The notes under the pieces were generated by a model that was given only the letters and a program-made list of their open reading frames with translations, was not told where the DNA came from and made no database searches. The translations under genes were made by a program, and so were the position numbers. Shown here in pieces: positions 18,892 through 29,771 of a stretch of DNA of 64,000 nucleotides. Source of the stretch: an uncultured Synechococcus sp. (GTDB lineage: Bacteria; Cyanobacteriota; Cyanobacteriia; PCC-6307; Cyanobiaceae); NCBI GenBank assembly GCA_949373155.1, contig CASICK010000001.1:216922-280921 (forward strand), written 5' to 3'. The stretch's first letter is position 1, and each line of letters begins with the position of its first letter.

Positions 18892-19731
18892 GTGACCAAC
18901 GTGATGTTCCGCCAGCTCGAATCCTTGTCAGAGCTGGAATGTGACGTCTTGAAGCGGTTGCGTGATTCCTTGGCGGCCCAGAAGCACGTGTGTGTGGCCT
19001 ACTCGGGTGGTGTTGACAGCAGCCTCGTTGCCGCGATTGCCCATGAGCAGCTTGGTGAACAGGCCTTAGCGATTACCGGGGTTTCGCCCTCCTTAGCGCC
19101 CCATCTCCTGGTGGAAGCGCGCCAGCAGGCGGCATGGCTGGGGATGCGGCATCAGGAGGTGTCCACCCTTGAGCTTCAGGATCCGAGTTACACCAGTAAT
19201 CCTCTGGATCGTTGCTATGCCTGCAAGCGAGAGCTGCATCGCCATCTCGCTCCGATTGCTGCTGAAGCCAACGGCGCCCTCGTCCTTGATGGGGTCAATC
19301 AGGATGATCTTGGAGATCATCGTCCTGGGATTGCGGCGGCGAAGGAAGCTGGTGTTCGCTCTCCTCTTGCTGAACTTGGCATCACGAAGGCGACCATTCG
19401 CCGCTTGTCTTGGGCCCTCGGTTTTCCTTGGTGGGATAAGCCTGCGCAGCCTTGCCTTGCTTCCCGCTTCCCCTACGGAGAATCAATCAGCAGTGAACGC
19501 CTCCAGCGGGTTGGACAGGCAGAGGCCTGGTTGATCCAGCATGGATTCGATCAGGTTCGGGTTCGTAGCCACGGACTGGCGGCTCGGGTGGAGGTTCCAG
19601 AAGAGCGAATTGCAGATCTTTTGCAGCCTTTGCTGAGACGGGAGCTGGTGAAAACCCTTCTCAGTCTTGGTTTCACTTCGGTGAGTGTGGATGTGGAGGG
19701 GCTGGTGAGCGGCAAGCTGAATCGCGTTTAG
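18892..19731 (+). CDS. larE: LarE-like ATP-dependent sacrificial sulphur transferase
   Basis: A 279-aa PP-loop ATPase with the motif AYSGGVDSSLVAAIA near residue 38. The LarE-type blocks SNPLDRCYACKREL and QPCLASRFPYGESIS follow; the Cys in CLASRFPYG is at the position of the sacrificial cysteine of known LarE proteins. LarE makes the nickel-pincer cofactor of lactate racemase by donating sulphur. No larB, larC or larA is in the window, so its partner pathway here is unknown. Confidence 0.82.
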   Translation: MTNVMFRQLESLSELECDVLKRLRDSLAAQKHVCVAYSGGVDSSLVAAIAHEQLGEQALAITGVSPSLAPHLLVEARQQAAWLGMRHQEVSTLELQDPSYTSNPLDRCYACKRELHRHLAPIAAEANGALVLDGVNQDDLGDHRPGIAAAKEAGVRSPLAELGITKATIRRLSWALGFPWWDKPAQPCLASRFPYGESISSERLQRVGQAEAWLIQHGFDQVRVRSHGLAARVEVPEERIADLLQPLLRRELVKTLLSLGFTSVSVDVEGLVSGKLNRV

Positions 19732-19773
19732 AGGTCCGATCAAACATCTTCTTCGTTACGACGATGGCGCTGG

Positions 19774-21211
19774 TTGCCCGCTCTGAATAGTTTTCATCAA
19801 GATGAATCCTGTTTTGTGGCATTGCATCAATCGCGTCAGCATCTCCATGACAGCGAGGAGCAGGCATTGGTTGATGCCATGCTTACCCCTCTACCAAAGC
19901 ATCATTTCCCTGGCGCAGGGCGCGAAGGGAATTCAACAGTGCAACTTTTGAAAGAAGAGTTGCTTCTTGATGGCAATAGTAAACAGAATTTAGCCACATT
20001 TTGTCAGACCTATCAAGCGCAAAGTGCGATGGAGTTGATGGCTCTGGGAGTGGATAAAAATCTGATTGATAAAGACGAATATCCTCAGACGGCTGAACTT
20101 GAGAGTCGCTGCGTTTCGATGATGGCCGACTTGTGGAATGCTCCTGGCGCCGCAGTTGGATGCTCCACCATTGGCAGTAGTGAAGCGGCCATGCTTGGCG
20201 GGATGGCTGCAAAGTGGCGGTGGCGTAAACGTCGCGAGGCTGCAGGCTTGCCAACCGATAAGCCCAACATGGTGTGCGGAAGCGTGCAGATCTGCTGGAA
20301 GAAGTTTGCGCGTTATTGGGATATTGAAATGCGTGAATTAGAGATGCTTGCCGGCGAATTGTGCATCAGCCCTGAGCGTGTTCTTGAGGCCGTGGATGAG
20401 AACACGATTTTTGTTGTACCCACCCTTGGGGTGACGTATCACGGCCTTTATGAAGACATTGAGTCCATCAGTAAGGCTTTGGATGAGTCTTCAGGCTCGC
20501 ACAGGTCTTGATGTGCCGATTCACGTGGATGCGGCAAGTGGTGGCTTTCTTGCTCCGTTCTGTGCGCCCGATCTCCCTCTATGGGACTTTCGCTTGGAAC
20601 GGGTGAAATCGATTAATGCTTCGGGCCATAAATTTGGTTTGGCGCCTCTTGGTGTTGGCTGGGTGCTCTGGCGCAGCCAGGAGGATCTGCCTGATGAGCT
20701 TGTCTTTCACGTGTCCTATCTAGGTGGGGACATGCCTACATTCCAGATCAATTTTTCAAGGCCTGCAGGTCAGGTGATTGCTCAATATCACGAATTTGTG
20801 CGTTTAGGTCGAGACGGCTATCGCATGCTCCACATGGCCAGTCATGCCAATGCGCAGTATTTCGCCGACAAATTACGGGAGATGGGCCTTTTTAAAATCA
20901 TTCATGACGGTACCCCTGACAAGGGCATTCCCACCGTGGTTTGGACTCTGGATGACAACCTGAAGCATGGCTTCAACCTGTATGACTTCGCCGATCGGTT
21001 ACGGATGCGGGGCTGGCAAGTGCCTGCCTATCCCTTTACGGGCGAACTTGAATCCACAGCATTCCAGAGGATCTTGGTGAAGCGAGATTTCACTCGCGAC
21101 ATGGCAGACCTACTTCTGGAAGATATCCGGCAAGCGCTTGCCCATTTCCAAAAACATCCGATTACCAGCAATCTGCTCGCCTCAGAGGCGGCGTCTTACA
21201 ACCACCTCTGA
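19774..21211 (+). pseudogene. gadB: Glutamate decarboxylase, interrupted by a single-base frameshift
   Basis: Two frames together cover a full PLP-dependent glutamate decarboxylase (about 478 aa). The first (19774-20511) has [29 protein letters not shown] and [12 protein letters not shown], then [14 protein letters not shown]. The second (in frame to 21211) resumes at [20 protein letters not shown] and holds the PLP-lysine segment INASGHKFGLAPLG. The break is at 20487-20489, where removing one T (GATGAG-T-CTTCAG) restores the expected sequence. All catalytic parts are intact otherwise, so sequencing error or very recent decay is likely. The start is a TTG or a downstream GTG. Confidence 0.85.
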
Positions 21212-21226
21212 ACCAAGCTCACGGAA

Positions 21227-21727
21227 TTAGGCAGCGATCGGAATGGCCGGCATGCGCTCGGTTGTTCCAAGCGCAGCCGGTGTTTCCCGTAAGAAGCTGC
21301 GCAGGGCGTGACGACCAGCCTCTAATTCTTCGCACAGCACCTCACAGGCTTTCTCCGGCATGGTGTGGTCACCACAAGTGAAAACATCTACGGCTGCGTA
21401 TCCGTTTTCAGGCCAGGTATGGATGGAGATGTGCGATTCAGCCAGAAGTGCCAGACCTGTCACCCCTTGGGGTTCGAAGCGGTGGGTGATCAGGTTGAGC
21501 AGAGTTGCACCAGCACGTTGGGCTGCTGTCGTGATGGTGTGTCTTAGAAAAGTTTCGTCGTCGAGCTTCGAAGGATCACAGTCGTAGAGCTCAAGAATGC
21601 AGTGTTTGCCAACCATGTCGGTTGCACTGGTGTCGGTTGTACTGCTGTTGGTCGCACAGTTGCTGGTCGCGCAGCTGTTGGTCGCCCATCCCGGGTTGGG
21701 GTGCAGGCTGGACAAGGACTGCTCCAT
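21227..21727 (-). CDS. speD: S-adenosylmethionine decarboxylase proenzyme
   Basis: SpeD makes decarboxylated SAM for spermidine synthesis and self-cleaves to form a pyruvoyl group. The cleavage region [14 protein letters not shown] holds the Ser that becomes pyruvate, and [11 protein letters not shown] follows. The core begins at [13 protein letters not shown] (ATG at 21616, 129 aa, the usual family length). An in-frame ATG at 21727 adds 37 residues ([14 protein letters not shown], then a Cys-Ala-Thr/Ser-rich repeat). I list the longer form; which start is used is not settled. Confidence 0.9.
   Translation of the reverse strand: MEQSLSSLHPNPGWATNSCATSNCATNSSTTDTSATDMVGKHCILELYDCDPSKLDDETFLRHTITTAAQRAGATLLNLITHRFEPQGVTGLALLAESHISIHTWPENGYAAVDVFTCGDHTMPEKACEVLCEELEAGRHALRSFLRETPAALGTTERMPAIPIAA
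21620..21695. repeat. Degenerate 15-bp tandem repeat in the 5' part of speD
   Basis: Three adjacent 15-base units, GTTGGTCGCACAGTT, GCTGGTCGCGCAGCT and GTTGGTCGCCCATCC, lie near the right side, with weaker copies to the left. They encode the low-complexity Ala-Thr-Asn/Ser-Cys extension before the conserved SpeD core. Confidence 0.6.
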
Positions 21728-21757
21728 CAAGAATCTTTATGCAAATGGCCCGCGACC

Positions 21758-22876
21758 CTACCGCGATATGGACTGTGATCTCAAGCTGTCGGCATCGAGG
21801 ATCTGCGACTGCTCACGCCAGCCACCTTCAAATGCGTCGAGATGGGTGGCACTGATAAGGCATTGATGGTTTTTACCCACGGCCTCTAACAGGGCCAGTT
21901 GCCGTGTGGGATCTAGTTCTGCCAAGACATCATCAAGCAGAAGAAGAGGGGGTTCGCCGCAGAGTTCACCGACCAGTTGTAATTCCGCCATCTTCAAGGC
22001 CAGCACCAGGGTGCGTTGTTGGCCAGAGGAACCGAACCGTCGTGCGGCAGTTCCATTGATCCGCATTTCGATTTCGTCTCGATGCGGACCAACACGGCAG
22101 CTTCCTAAACGTTCTTCTTCGCTGCGTTGTTCTCGGAGCTGTTGCTCGATCGCAAGCCGCCAGGATTCCTCTTGTTCGTCTCCGATCAATTCACTACCGG
22201 GGATGTAGCAAAGCTGGAGATGCTCACGTCCCTCACTCAGCTTGTCTTGCCATACAGCGGCTAGGGGCTCTAAACGGGCAAGGGCTCGAAGACGCCTGCG
22301 ATGAATGCGCGTGCTCACCAAAGCCATCTGGCTATCAAAGCTTTCGAGGAGCGCCTGAGGTTCCATGCCGGAGGACAGTCCTCCACGACGCCAAAACTGT
22401 GTGCGTTGCCTCAACAAGCGCCCATAGCGACTGATGAGATCGGCGTACACAGGCTCTAGTTGGAGGACAACACGATCGAGCCACTGGCGGCGCAGGGCTG
22501 GCTCACCTCTCACGAGATGCAGGTCAAGAGCACTGAAGCCCACGCAGCGCAGAGGACCAATTAAATCCAGCTGTCGTTGCAGTGGTTTCCCATTGCGCTT
22601 CGCTTGGCGTCCGCCGCGGCGCCGCAATTCAAGCTCAAGGGTCTGCTGGTCTGTGCAGGTTGCCCTCAGCAGTGCACGGCTGGCGTCCCAATGGATGAGA
22701 TCTCCGTCCTGACTGGAACGGTGTGAGCGCAGGCTCCCAAGGAGCTCCACCGATTCCAGCAGGTTTGACTTGCCAACACCGTTGCTACCGATCACCAGGA
22801 GGCGTGGTGCTTCGATCTCCAGCTGCAGGTTGCTGTGGTTACGAAAGCCCTGCAGTTGAAGCTGGAGAAGCCGAAT
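21758..22876 (-). CDS. recF: DNA replication and repair protein RecF (start codon unclear)
   Basis: RecF, an SMC-like ATPase that helps load RecA at gaps. Visible are Walker [15 protein letters not shown], the signature [17 protein letters not shown] and Walker [14 protein letters not shown]. Family-typical N-terminal sequence ([20 protein letters not shown]) continues upstream of the GTG at 22795 back to an ATT at 22874-22876, with a stop codon at 22898-22900. No ATG, GTG or TTG lies at the expected start. Either an ATT start, the GTG at 22795 (a truncated N-terminus) or a sequence error explains this. Confidence 0.85.
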   Translation of the reverse strand: MRLLQLQLQGFRNHSNLQLEIEAPRLLVIGSNGVGKSNLLESVELLGSLRSHRSSQDGDLIHWDASRALLRATCTDQQTLELELRRRGGRQAKRNGKPLQRQLDLIGPLRCVGFSALDLHLVRGEPALRRQWLDRVVLQLEPVYADLISRYGRLLRQRTQFWRRGGLSSGMEPQALLESFDSQMALVSTRIHRRRLRALARLEPLAAVWQDKLSEGREHLQLCYIPGSELIGDEQEESWRLAIEQQLREQRSEEERLGSCRVGPHRDEIEMRINGTAARRFGSSGQQRTLVLALKMAELQLVGELCGEPPLLLLDDVLAELDPTRQLALLEAVGKNHQCLISATHLDAFEGGWREQSQILDADSLRSQSISR

Positions 22877-22909
22877 TGGTCCGAATGCGTCGTGTGGCTA
22901 AGGTACTTG

Positions 22910-22930
22910 GATCGGCTGATTTTGCCGATC
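22910..22930. repeat. Inverted repeat between recF and tRNA-Arg
   Basis: A perfect GATCGGC/GCCGATC pair is separated by seven bases, within the divergent spacer of recF (minus) and tRNA-Arg (plus). It could be an operator or a processing hairpin; nothing more can be said. Confidence 0.35.
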
Positions 22931-22959
22931 AATACCGGCAGCTGTTGCGGCAGCCGCAG

Positions 22960-23033
22960 GGGCATGTAGCTCAGTTGGATAGAGCATCAGATTCCGGTTC
23001 TGAGGGTCGGGGGTTCGAGTCCCTCCATGCTCG
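22960..23033 (+). tRNA. trnR: tRNA-Arg (anticodon CCG)
   Basis: A 74-base cloverleaf with acceptor GGGCATG/CATGCTC, D-arm GCTCAGTTGGATAGAGC and anticodon stem TCAGA/TCTGA around TTCCGGT. The anticodon CCG reads Arg CGG. The T-arm is GGGGGTTCGAGTCCCTC. CCA is not encoded. Confidence 0.96.
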
Positions 23034-23042
23034 TGACAGATC

Positions 23043-23066
23043 AGGCTCCAGCCTTTATCGGAGCCT
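23043..23066. terminator. Hairpin downstream of tRNA-Arg
   Basis: AGGCTCC and GGAGCCT flank a 10-base loop just after tRNA-Arg and overlap the last codons of the convergent GNAT gene. It may end the tRNA transcript. No strong T-run is present. Confidence 0.4.
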
Positions 23067-23516
23067 TAAGCCCATGGCGCGAATCCCGCCAGGGTCAAGA
23101 ATGAACCCTTGTTTTTTCAAGCCCTCAAGCGCAATTGCGGGTGCGGAGATCGAGATGCTGCACCCTGGCAGTTCTTTTTTTAAGCGTGCAAGGGCGTGAT
23201 GCATTAAGGCGTTTAGTAGCGCGTTCTGGTCCTCTCCAGGACAGGCGGCGAGGTTCCAGAGATTGGCATTCAAGGCCAGGTCGCTTGTGGCTCGAATGAA
23301 GCCAACCAGCGTTTGGTCGCGCTCGTCGATGATGCTGAGCTGCCAAAGGCTACGACTGAGAGCCAGAGACCAGCGCTCCACGGGATGAGAGGGCTCGCCG
23401 CAGGAGATCAGCAGCGCATTGATCGCCTCACCGCTCGGATGGGGCTCAGTCTGCAGCCGGTAATGGGCAGCCAGTCGTGGTGCAGCGGCCTGCTGCCGGA
23501 ACGGAAGCGGTGACAC
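23055..23516 (-). CDS. GNAT-family N-acetyltransferase-like protein
   Basis: A 153-aa protein with the layout of a GNAT acetyltransferase: a strand WQLSIIDERDQTLVGFIRATSD, a central LWNLAACPGEDQNALLNALMHHALARL region fitting the acetyl-CoA binding helix, and a final ALEGLKKQGFILDPGGIRAMGL. The canonical R/Q-x-x-G-x-G/A loop is replaced by PGEDQNAL, as in divergent members. The substrate is unknown. Its start follows one base after the ppc stop region, likely in the ppc operon. Confidence 0.65.
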   Translation of the reverse strand: MSPLPFRQQAAAPRLAAHYRLQTEPHPSGEAINALLISCGEPSHPVERWSLALSRSLWQLSIIDERDQTLVGFIRATSDLALNANLWNLAACPGEDQNALLNALMHHALARLKKELPGCSISISAPAIALEGLKKQGFILDPGGIRAMGLRLR

Positions 23517-26500
23517 TCAGCCTGTATTGCGCATGCCTGCGGCGATGCCGTTGATGGTTAGAAGTGCACCGCGCAGGAGCTCGCTACGGCTGTAGGTGCG
23601 TCCGTCTCCATCGCTGCTGGGCGATTCACTCATGGGAGGTTGACGGTTTTGATCTCTCAGTCGGCGCAATAACGCAACTTGAAGAAAACCAAGCGGAACG
23701 ATCGTGCGATTGCGTAGATCAACTGAGAGCTGCAGGGCGGGATCGGCATCAAGAAGCCTCTCCTGGCCTGTGATGGCCAACACAAGCTCCTTCGTTCGTG
23801 CATATTCCTCGGCCACTGTCGTGTAAATCTGTTCAAACGCTTCGTGGTTGTCAGCACTGCCCAAACTGGTCACGTAATGACGCGCCAAATCGAGATCCAC
23901 CTTGGAGAGGGTCATCTCCACTTTGGAGATCAGCATGCGGAAGAAAGGCCAGCGCTGATGCAAGGTGCGCAACAACGTGAGTTGGTCTGGATCCGCCTCC
24001 AGCTCTTCACTAAGGGCTGAACCAACCCCAAACCAGCTGGGGAGTAAAAAGCGGCTCTGGGTCCAGCCGAACACCCAGGGAATAGCCCTCAGGCTGGAAA
24101 GATCCCGAGCGCCTGTTTTCCTTCGTGCGGGGCGACTGGAAATCTGCAGTTTGCTGATTTCCTCGATGGGAGTGACCTGTTGAAAAAAGGCGACAAGATC
24201 AGGGTTGTCGTGCACCAAGGCCCTGTAATGGCGGCGTGAGCTCTTGGCGACCCGGGACATCAATTCGTTCCAGCTCGGTGTTGCATCGAGTTGGTTGGTC
24301 ACCAGGCTGTTTTGGACAACTGCGGTAGTCACTGTCTCAAGGTTGTACAAGGCCAGCTCGGGCAAGCTGTACTTCGAGGCCAGGACTTCGCCTTGCTCAG
24401 TAATCTTGATGCGTCCCTGCAGAGTGCCACTTGGCTGAGCCAAGATCGCTTGGTAGGCCGGGCCGCCACCACGACCGACGGACCCACCACGCCCGTGAAA
24501 TAGACGCAGGGCAATGCCCTGACGAGAGGCCAAGTCTTGCAAGGCGATCTGGGCTTGATGGATCTCCCAGTTGCTGGAGAGAAACCCTGAATCCTTATTG
24601 CTGTCGGAGTATCCGAGCATGAGCTCTTGGAGAAGCAACCCCTGGGTGCCGACCTTGGGAAGCAAATCTCGATAGAGAGGGGTCTGGAACAGTTGCTCCA
24701 TGACCTCAGGAGCCTTCTGGAGATCTTCCACGGTCTCGAACAGTGGGACGACAAGGAGGTCGGCATGGCGGGACGAAGGATCAACCAATCCCGCTTCTTT
24801 TGCGAGCAGAAGCACCTCGAGTAAATCGGAGACGCTGTGACTCATCGAGATCACGTAAGTTCCGCAAATACGGCTGCCGAATTCATCCTGCAAACGGTGC
24901 AGCATCCGGAACACGTCCACCGTTTCAGCTGTTGCCGCAGACCAGCTAACAGCCGGCGGAATCAAGGGACGACGCGTTTGCAATTCCTCCATTAACCAGG
25001 CCACCCTCTCCGCCTCGTCCATCTCTCCGTAGGCACGATCTGGATTGATGTACCGGCTTATTTCGTCGAGCGCATCACTGTGTCGAGTGCTTTCTTGCCG
25101 GATGTCGAGACCTGCTAGTGAAAACGCGAAGATGTTCACCTGCGTGAGCAGGGTGTCGAGGGGTTCACAGCTCAGATCTGTGTTAACCAAGCTGGTGCGG
25201 ATCAGTTCAAGCTCGCTGCGGAACTCAGCAATCGAGCCGTAGTGGAGAGCGTCGCCTGGGGCGTTGCCTTGAGTACTGGATGGCAATCCTTCAGGCGGTG
25301 TTCGCCAGCCGGCATCAGCCAGTTGCTGGTTGCGTAACTGCGTCAGACGTAGGCGCTCGAGCACGAAGCTGAGCTTGAGCCGATAGGGCTCAAGCCGGTA
25401 TCGGGTGGCGCGCTCCTCGTAGACCTCTGGGAAGCGCAGTCGGTCCATTTCTAATGATTCGAGCAATGGAGCACTCACCTGGCTCCATTGCATGGAAATG
25501 CTGAGTTGATTTCGAAGGTGTTGAACGGCACTCACGTACCGCTCAAGCATTAATTGGCGTTGGTAACAAGCTGTACGCCAGGTGATTTCAGTGGTGACGG
25601 ATGGGTTCCCATCTCTGTCGGACCCTACCCATGATCCAAACGTGCAAAACGATGAAGAAGGAACCCTGACGTCTGGATAGCTGGCAGCAAGGGACGCGAC
25701 GATCCGGCGCCGCAGCTGTGGCATGGCATTGAACAGAACCTGCTGGAAATAATGGAGGGCGTAGTCCACTTCATCCAGAACCGATGGCTTGAACTGATGG
25801 AGCTCATCGGTTCTCCACCAGAGCCGGATCTCTTCTTCCAGCTGTAATCGCACGTTGTCTGTAGAACCTGAGGGTGTCAGTGGTTGAGTCTCAAGTTGCT
25901 GAAGGAGGCTGGCAACGCGTCGCTGTTTATGGCGCACGGTATGCCTCACGATCTCCGTGGGGTGGGCTGTGAACACCAAACGGATATCAAGTTCTTGGAG
26001 CAGGGCCTCAAGCTTTGCTGGGGGAACGTTGAGTCGTCTCAGGCGCTCAAATAATTCTCTAAAGGTTGCCGGTTCGGTTTGGGTGGCTAGTGGTGGAGCA
26101 AATGGATCGAATTGCTCTGCTTGGTCCTGGGATCGATTAATGCTCTCGAGGTAGGTGTCCTCTTCGATGCGTTGTTCCAGGATGTTGACGAGCTGGAAAT
26201 ACAACGAGAATGCCCTCGCCGCAGCGATGGCCTCTGCAAGATCCATTTCCTTAATGAGATCAATCAGTGCATCGGTTCCAGCTGGATGCTCGCCAGGAAG
26301 GACCGGATCACTGAGCTGCTTCATGCGCAGGAGTCGCTCGGCTTGCTCCGGTGGACATTCGCTGCGCAGAACCGTTCGCCATAGGTCTTCAACAAGAGCA
26401 AGGCGTTGCTGCAGGAGCTGACCACCGCCTGCTTCGTTGCCATCAGCCCTGGGCTGTGTGCTCTCAGGAATCAGGGCTGAGGACGAATGCATCGATGGGA

Positions 26501-26528
26501 AACCGCTATCAGATGGAGTCATGATCAT
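23517..26528 (-). CDS. ppc: Phosphoenolpyruvate carboxylase
   Basis: PEP carboxylase, 1003 aa, adds bicarbonate to PEP to give oxaloacetate, replenishing the TCA branch. Catalytic-site blocks are all present: [18 protein letters not shown], then [17 protein letters not shown] and the glycine loop [19 protein letters not shown]. It ends with the conserved [13 protein letters not shown]. The start codon overlaps the gshA stop by 4 bases. Confidence 0.99.
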   Translation of the reverse strand: MIMTPSDSGFPSMHSSSALIPESTQPRADGNEAGGGQLLQQRLALVEDLWRTVLRSECPPEQAERLLRMKQLSDPVLPGEHPAGTDALIDLIKEMDLAEAIAAARAFSLYFQLVNILEQRIEEDTYLESINRSQDQAEQFDPFAPPLATQTEPATFRELFERLRRLNVPPAKLEALLQELDIRLVFTAHPTEIVRHTVRHKQRRVASLLQQLETQPLTPSGSTDNVRLQLEEEIRLWWRTDELHQFKPSVLDEVDYALHYFQQVLFNAMPQLRRRIVASLAASYPDVRVPSSSFCTFGSWVGSDRDGNPSVTTEITWRTACYQRQLMLERYVSAVQHLRNQLSISMQWSQVSAPLLESLEMDRLRFPEVYEERATRYRLEPYRLKLSFVLERLRLTQLRNQQLADAGWRTPPEGLPSSTQGNAPGDALHYGSIAEFRSELELIRTSLVNTDLSCEPLDTLLTQVNIFAFSLAGLDIRQESTRHSDALDEISRYINPDRAYGEMDEAERVAWLMEELQTRRPLIPPAVSWSAATAETVDVFRMLHRLQDEFGSRICGTYVISMSHSVSDLLEVLLLAKEAGLVDPSSRHADLLVVPLFETVEDLQKAPEVMEQLFQTPLYRDLLPKVGTQGLLLQELMLGYSDSNKDSGFLSSNWEIHQAQIALQDLASRQGIALRLFHGRGGSVGRGGGPAYQAILAQPSGTLQGRIKITEQGEVLASKYSLPELALYNLETVTTAVVQNSLVTNQLDATPSWNELMSRVAKSSRRHYRALVHDNPDLVAFFQQVTPIEEISKLQISSRPARRKTGARDLSSLRAIPWVFGWTQSRFLLPSWFGVGSALSEELEADPDQLTLLRTLHQRWPFFRMLISKVEMTLSKVDLDLARHYVTSLGSADNHEAFEQIYTTVAEEYARTKELVLAITGQERLLDADPALQLSVDLRNRTIVPLGFLQVALLRRLRDQNRQPPMSESPSSDGDGRTYSRSELLRGALLTINGIAAGMRNTG

Positions 26529-27670
26529 CCCAAAGCGTCAGCCAGGGATCGGTCGATCGGCTGTTCTTCCTGTGCCATCTCGAGAATTCCATTACGGAAT
26601 TCCTCTTCAAGGCTGCGCCCATTCTCGATTCCTGTGAGCCAACGCATGGCTTGATTCCCTTCTGCAAGAACGGATTCGAGAGGGAGCAGGCAGGCTGCAA
26701 TGTCAAGCTCGTGCGCTAGTGGCATCACGGCATTGATCATGTCCTTCAGCCAGTCACGACATAACCGTTGGCGACCATCACGCCAGTCATGCAACTGCGC
26801 ATTCAGGCTATGCCTAGCGGCGGCGGCGTCATTGCGATCGCTGAGCAGCATGAGCTGGTCGGCGCTCAGGTCACTTGCCTTGAAGGGGTCGAGTTGATCG
26901 GGCTCCCGAAGCAACATCAGCACGCGCAGTTCCATCAGGGCAGTAATCGCCAGCAGCAGATCTGGATTGGTGACTAAATCGCAGATCCGTAGCTCGAGCC
27001 GGTTGAGGTCAAAGGGGCGTTGTGGACCGTTGGGACGGACGGACGTCCATAGATGGCGCACGTTGTGCATGCGCCCCTCCACCAGCTGGGTGTCAGTCCA
27101 TTCCACGAAATGCTCTAAATCGCGAAACAGGGGAACATGTTTGGGAGTGAGGGGGAATTGCAGCCAACGTTGTGAATGGGCGCCGGTGATCTGGCGGTTG
27201 AGAAAGGGTGAACTCGCGCTCAGGGCAAGCAGAAGGGCTGCTTCACAACGCACAAGCCGAAGAGCGGGAAATAAATCGGCCGGTTCACTGATCCCCAAGT
27301 TGATATGGATGCTGGCTGTGACGACCGTTGTGCCATAGGTGGCTTCGATGAGGTCGTGATAAGGGTCGTTTGGATTGGATCGTTCAAATCGCGTGGCATC
27401 TCCCAGGGTGAGAGTGCTGCCTGGGAGCAAGGTGAGATCACGTTCTGCAAGCCAAGTCCGTAGGCGCCGGCGCGGGGCTAGAAGGGCTTCTTTGAGTTTT
27501 CCGTAATCGGATTCAGGCTCTGTGATGTATTCCAGATTGCGGTGGTCGGGCTCCACGCAAAATTCGGTGAGATCCTGCTTGACCAGCTCGGCGACGCCAA
27601 CATTTTCACCGGTGCTCCGACCGGTGAACAGCTCTACTTCAAATCCTTTGAGTCTGAGTTTTTGGATCAT
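26525..27670 (-). CDS. gshA: Glutamate-cysteine ligase, cyanobacterial type
   Basis: A 381-aa enzyme of the cyanobacterial/plant-like GCS group, first step of glutathione synthesis. It shows [17 protein letters not shown] at the N-terminus, [16 protein letters not shown], then [13 protein letters not shown] and [18 protein letters not shown] text ([17 protein letters not shown]). It overlaps trpE upstream and ppc downstream by 4 bases each, so trpE-gshA-ppc probably form one transcript. Confidence 0.93.
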   Translation of the reverse strand: MIQKLRLKGFEVELFTGRSTGENVGVAELVKQDLTEFCVEPDHRNLEYITEPESDYGKLKEALLAPRRRLRTWLAERDLTLLPGSTLTLGDATRFERSNPNDPYHDLIEATYGTTVVTASIHINLGISEPADLFPALRLVRCEAALLLALSASSPFLNRQITGAHSQRWLQFPLTPKHVPLFRDLEHFVEWTDTQLVEGRMHNVRHLWTSVRPNGPQRPFDLNRLELRICDLVTNPDLLLAITALMELRVLMLLREPDQLDPFKASDLSADQLMLLSDRNDAAAARHSLNAQLHDWRDGRQRLCRDWLKDMINAVMPLAHELDIAACLLPLESVLAEGNQAMRWLTGIENGRSLEEEFRNGILEMAQEEQPIDRSLADALG

Positions 27671-29199
27671 GACTGCGCATCCTCAAGGCAAGCGAGAGCG
27701 GTGAGCATGGCGCGGGCCTTATTCAGGGTTTCTTGATACTCAGAAGCGGGGTCGGAATCGGCTACGACGCCAGCGCCGGCTTGCACTTGAATCTTCCAAC
27801 CCCCCGCAGGATGAGGGCGGACCACCATCGTGCGAATGGTGATAGCCGTGTTGAGAGCACCGGCTAGATCTACAGAACCGTAGACGCCGGAGTAAGGCCC
27901 TCGAGCATCGGGCTCTAACTGATGGATCAGCTGCATGGCCCTGATTTTTGGCGCGCCGCTCACCGTTCCCGCCGGGAACGAGGCCATCAGCAAATCCCAG
28001 ATGTCTCGTCCTTGAGCCAAGCGTCCTTCGACTTGGCTCACGATGTGCATCACATGGGAGTAGCGCTCGATCACCATCAGCTCTTTGACCTCCACCGTGC
28101 CAGCGGTGCAAACCCGGCCTAAGTCATTGCGGCCAAGGTCCACCAACATCACGTGCTCCGCGCGTTCTTTGGGATCAGCAAGCAGATCGACTTCAAAATT
28201 TCGATCTTCCAACTCATTGCGCCCGCGTGGGCGCGTGCCGGCGATGGGCCTCAGGCTGGCACGAATGCCTCCCTGGTCTGGTTCGGCCTTAACCATGACT
28301 TCAGGGCTTGAACCGATCAGGTACCAATCTCCGAAATCAAAAAAGGCCATGTAGGGGGATGGATTGACCATCCTCAAGCTCCGGTAGACCTCTAAGGGGG
28401 GCTGGGAGACGCGAGTTTCCAGACGTTGGCTAATCACGAGCTGGAAGGCGTCTCCCGCGGCGATGTGTTCTTGAGCCGTGGCAACGGCTTGTTGGTAATT
28501 CTCAGGAGATCGATTGCTTTCTGTTTCTGGTGTAGGCCTCGCCGCAGGCTTCCAGCGCAGAGGACGCACCTGGGGCAGAGGTGATGCCATACGGTTCTCA
28601 AGCGCATGGATGCGACCCATGGCACCGTCCCAGGCTTGATCTGGAGTTTTGGCCGCGGCCCTGGTACCGCTCAAATCTCCGTAAGCCACTGCCGTGATCA
28701 AACGCTTCACTTGATCGATGATCAAGATGCTGTCCATCAACATCCAAACGCCATCAGGTGGAGCGTTCTCGTCGGCTTGATGCACGGGAACGCTGGGTTC
28801 GATCCAACGGATGAGCTCATATCCCCACATCCCATACAACTGCCCAAGGGGTGGCAGGCCTGGAAGAGAGACCGGTTTATAGGCATTTGTGCATTCTCGA
28901 AGCACCTCTAGGGGGTTGCCTTGAAAGCTCTCTTCATGGCCATCCCGCCAGCGGCGCGTCAGAGCATCGCCTCTGGCTGAAAGTGTCCACAAGGGATCAC
29001 AGGCAATCACACTCCAACGTCCAAGGTTCTCGCCACCTTCGACGGATTCGAGTAAGACACCAGGCGGGTGTCCTTCACCGACCTTGAGCCAGGTGGTGAG
29101 AGGGGTTTCCAGATCAGCGGGCCAGCTATGGGCGACGGGTATAAACGTTGCCCCGCAGCGGGCGGCTTCAAAAAAGGCGGAGCGGTCGGGGCTGAGCAT
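27667..29199 (-). CDS. trpE: Anthranilate synthase component I
   Basis: TrpE, 510 aa, converts chorismate to anthranilate with a glutamine amidotransferase partner. The C-terminal chorismate-binding domain shows SPEVMVKAEPDQGG, RPIAGTRPRGRNELED, DLLADPKERAEHVMLVDLGRND, SFPAGTVSGAPKIRAM and GPYSGVYGSVD. The N-terminal half carries the regulatory Trp-binding fold. The glutaminase subunit (trpG) is not nearby. Confidence 0.96.
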   Translation of the reverse strand: MLSPDRSAFFEAARCGATFIPVAHSWPADLETPLTTWLKVGEGHPPGVLLESVEGGENLGRWSVIACDPLWTLSARGDALTRRWRDGHEESFQGNPLEVLRECTNAYKPVSLPGLPPLGQLYGMWGYELIRWIEPSVPVHQADENAPPDGVWMLMDSILIIDQVKRLITAVAYGDLSGTRAAAKTPDQAWDGAMGRIHALENRMASPLPQVRPLRWKPAARPTPETESNRSPENYQQAVATAQEHIAAGDAFQLVISQRLETRVSQPPLEVYRSLRMVNPSPYMAFFDFGDWYLIGSSPEVMVKAEPDQGGIRASLRPIAGTRPRGRNELEDRNFEVDLLADPKERAEHVMLVDLGRNDLGRVCTAGTVEVKELMVIERYSHVMHIVSQVEGRLAQGRDIWDLLMASFPAGTVSGAPKIRAMQLIHQLEPDARGPYSGVYGSVDLAGALNTAITIRTMVVRPHPAGGWKIQVQAGAGVVADSDPASEYQETLNKARAMLTALACLEDAQS

Positions 29200-29246
29200 G
29201 AGGTGATTGTCGCAACCGACCGCTGGGCATCATGGCCAAACGCTGA

Positions 29247-29678
29247 TCAGGAGTCGAATGTGTTGCGACCGCTGAACTTGATGCTGGAAGGCTCGACATT
29301 CGCGCCGATTCTTCTGGGGTTATGGCCAACCATGGGTCGTCCCTCATTCACTTTCTCTGAGAAGACGCCATCCAATGGATGGAGGAACTCGGTGTCGCCA
29401 CCAGGGAAGATCCGATAAATCTTGAAGTCCTCGATCCGAGGCTTGAATTTGGTGCGGAGTTGGGTGCCCAAGGCCAAGCACTGTTCCTTGCGGGCGAAAT
29501 ACATGATGTTTTCGCCAGAAGACATCATCGCGGCTCCGCCTGTGGGGAGTTCGAAGGCTTGCTCGCTGGTGCTGGTCCAGGTGATGGCGTACTTTTCTTC
29601 CGTTTCAGCGGAATTGAGCAGGCCGCCGGTGCTGCCGATGTACTGGGGGAGCTGACCGGTTAAGGCGGATGCTGTCAT
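29247..29678 (-). CDS. psaD: Photosystem I subunit II (PsaD)
   Basis: PsaD, 143 aa, a stromal-side photosystem I subunit that docks ferredoxin. Hallmarks are [56 protein letters not shown] and [18 protein letters not shown]. It is a separate small gene between trpE and a histidine kinase, 48 bases upstream of trpE. Confidence 0.98.
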   Translation of the reverse strand: MTASALTGQLPQYIGSTGGLLNSAETEEKYAITWTSTSEQAFELPTGGAAMMSSGENIMYFARKEQCLALGTQLRTKFKPRIEDFKIYRIFPGGDTEFLHPLDGVFSEKVNEGRPMVGHNPRRIGANVEPSSIKFSGRNTFDS

Positions 29679-29771
29679 AGCTGACCTCGAAATTCGGCAT
29701 GCCGTGATAACAAAAAATTAGCATCGCGGTTCGGTCCTGATCGCTCTTCTGACCTGGAAACTTCACACCCG

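Noticed and set aside
18892..19731. LarE-like protein read as an asparagine or GMP synthetase
   Set aside because: The PP-loop is shared, but the CxxC-like DRCYACKREL and CLASRFPYG blocks fit LarE rather than those enzymes.
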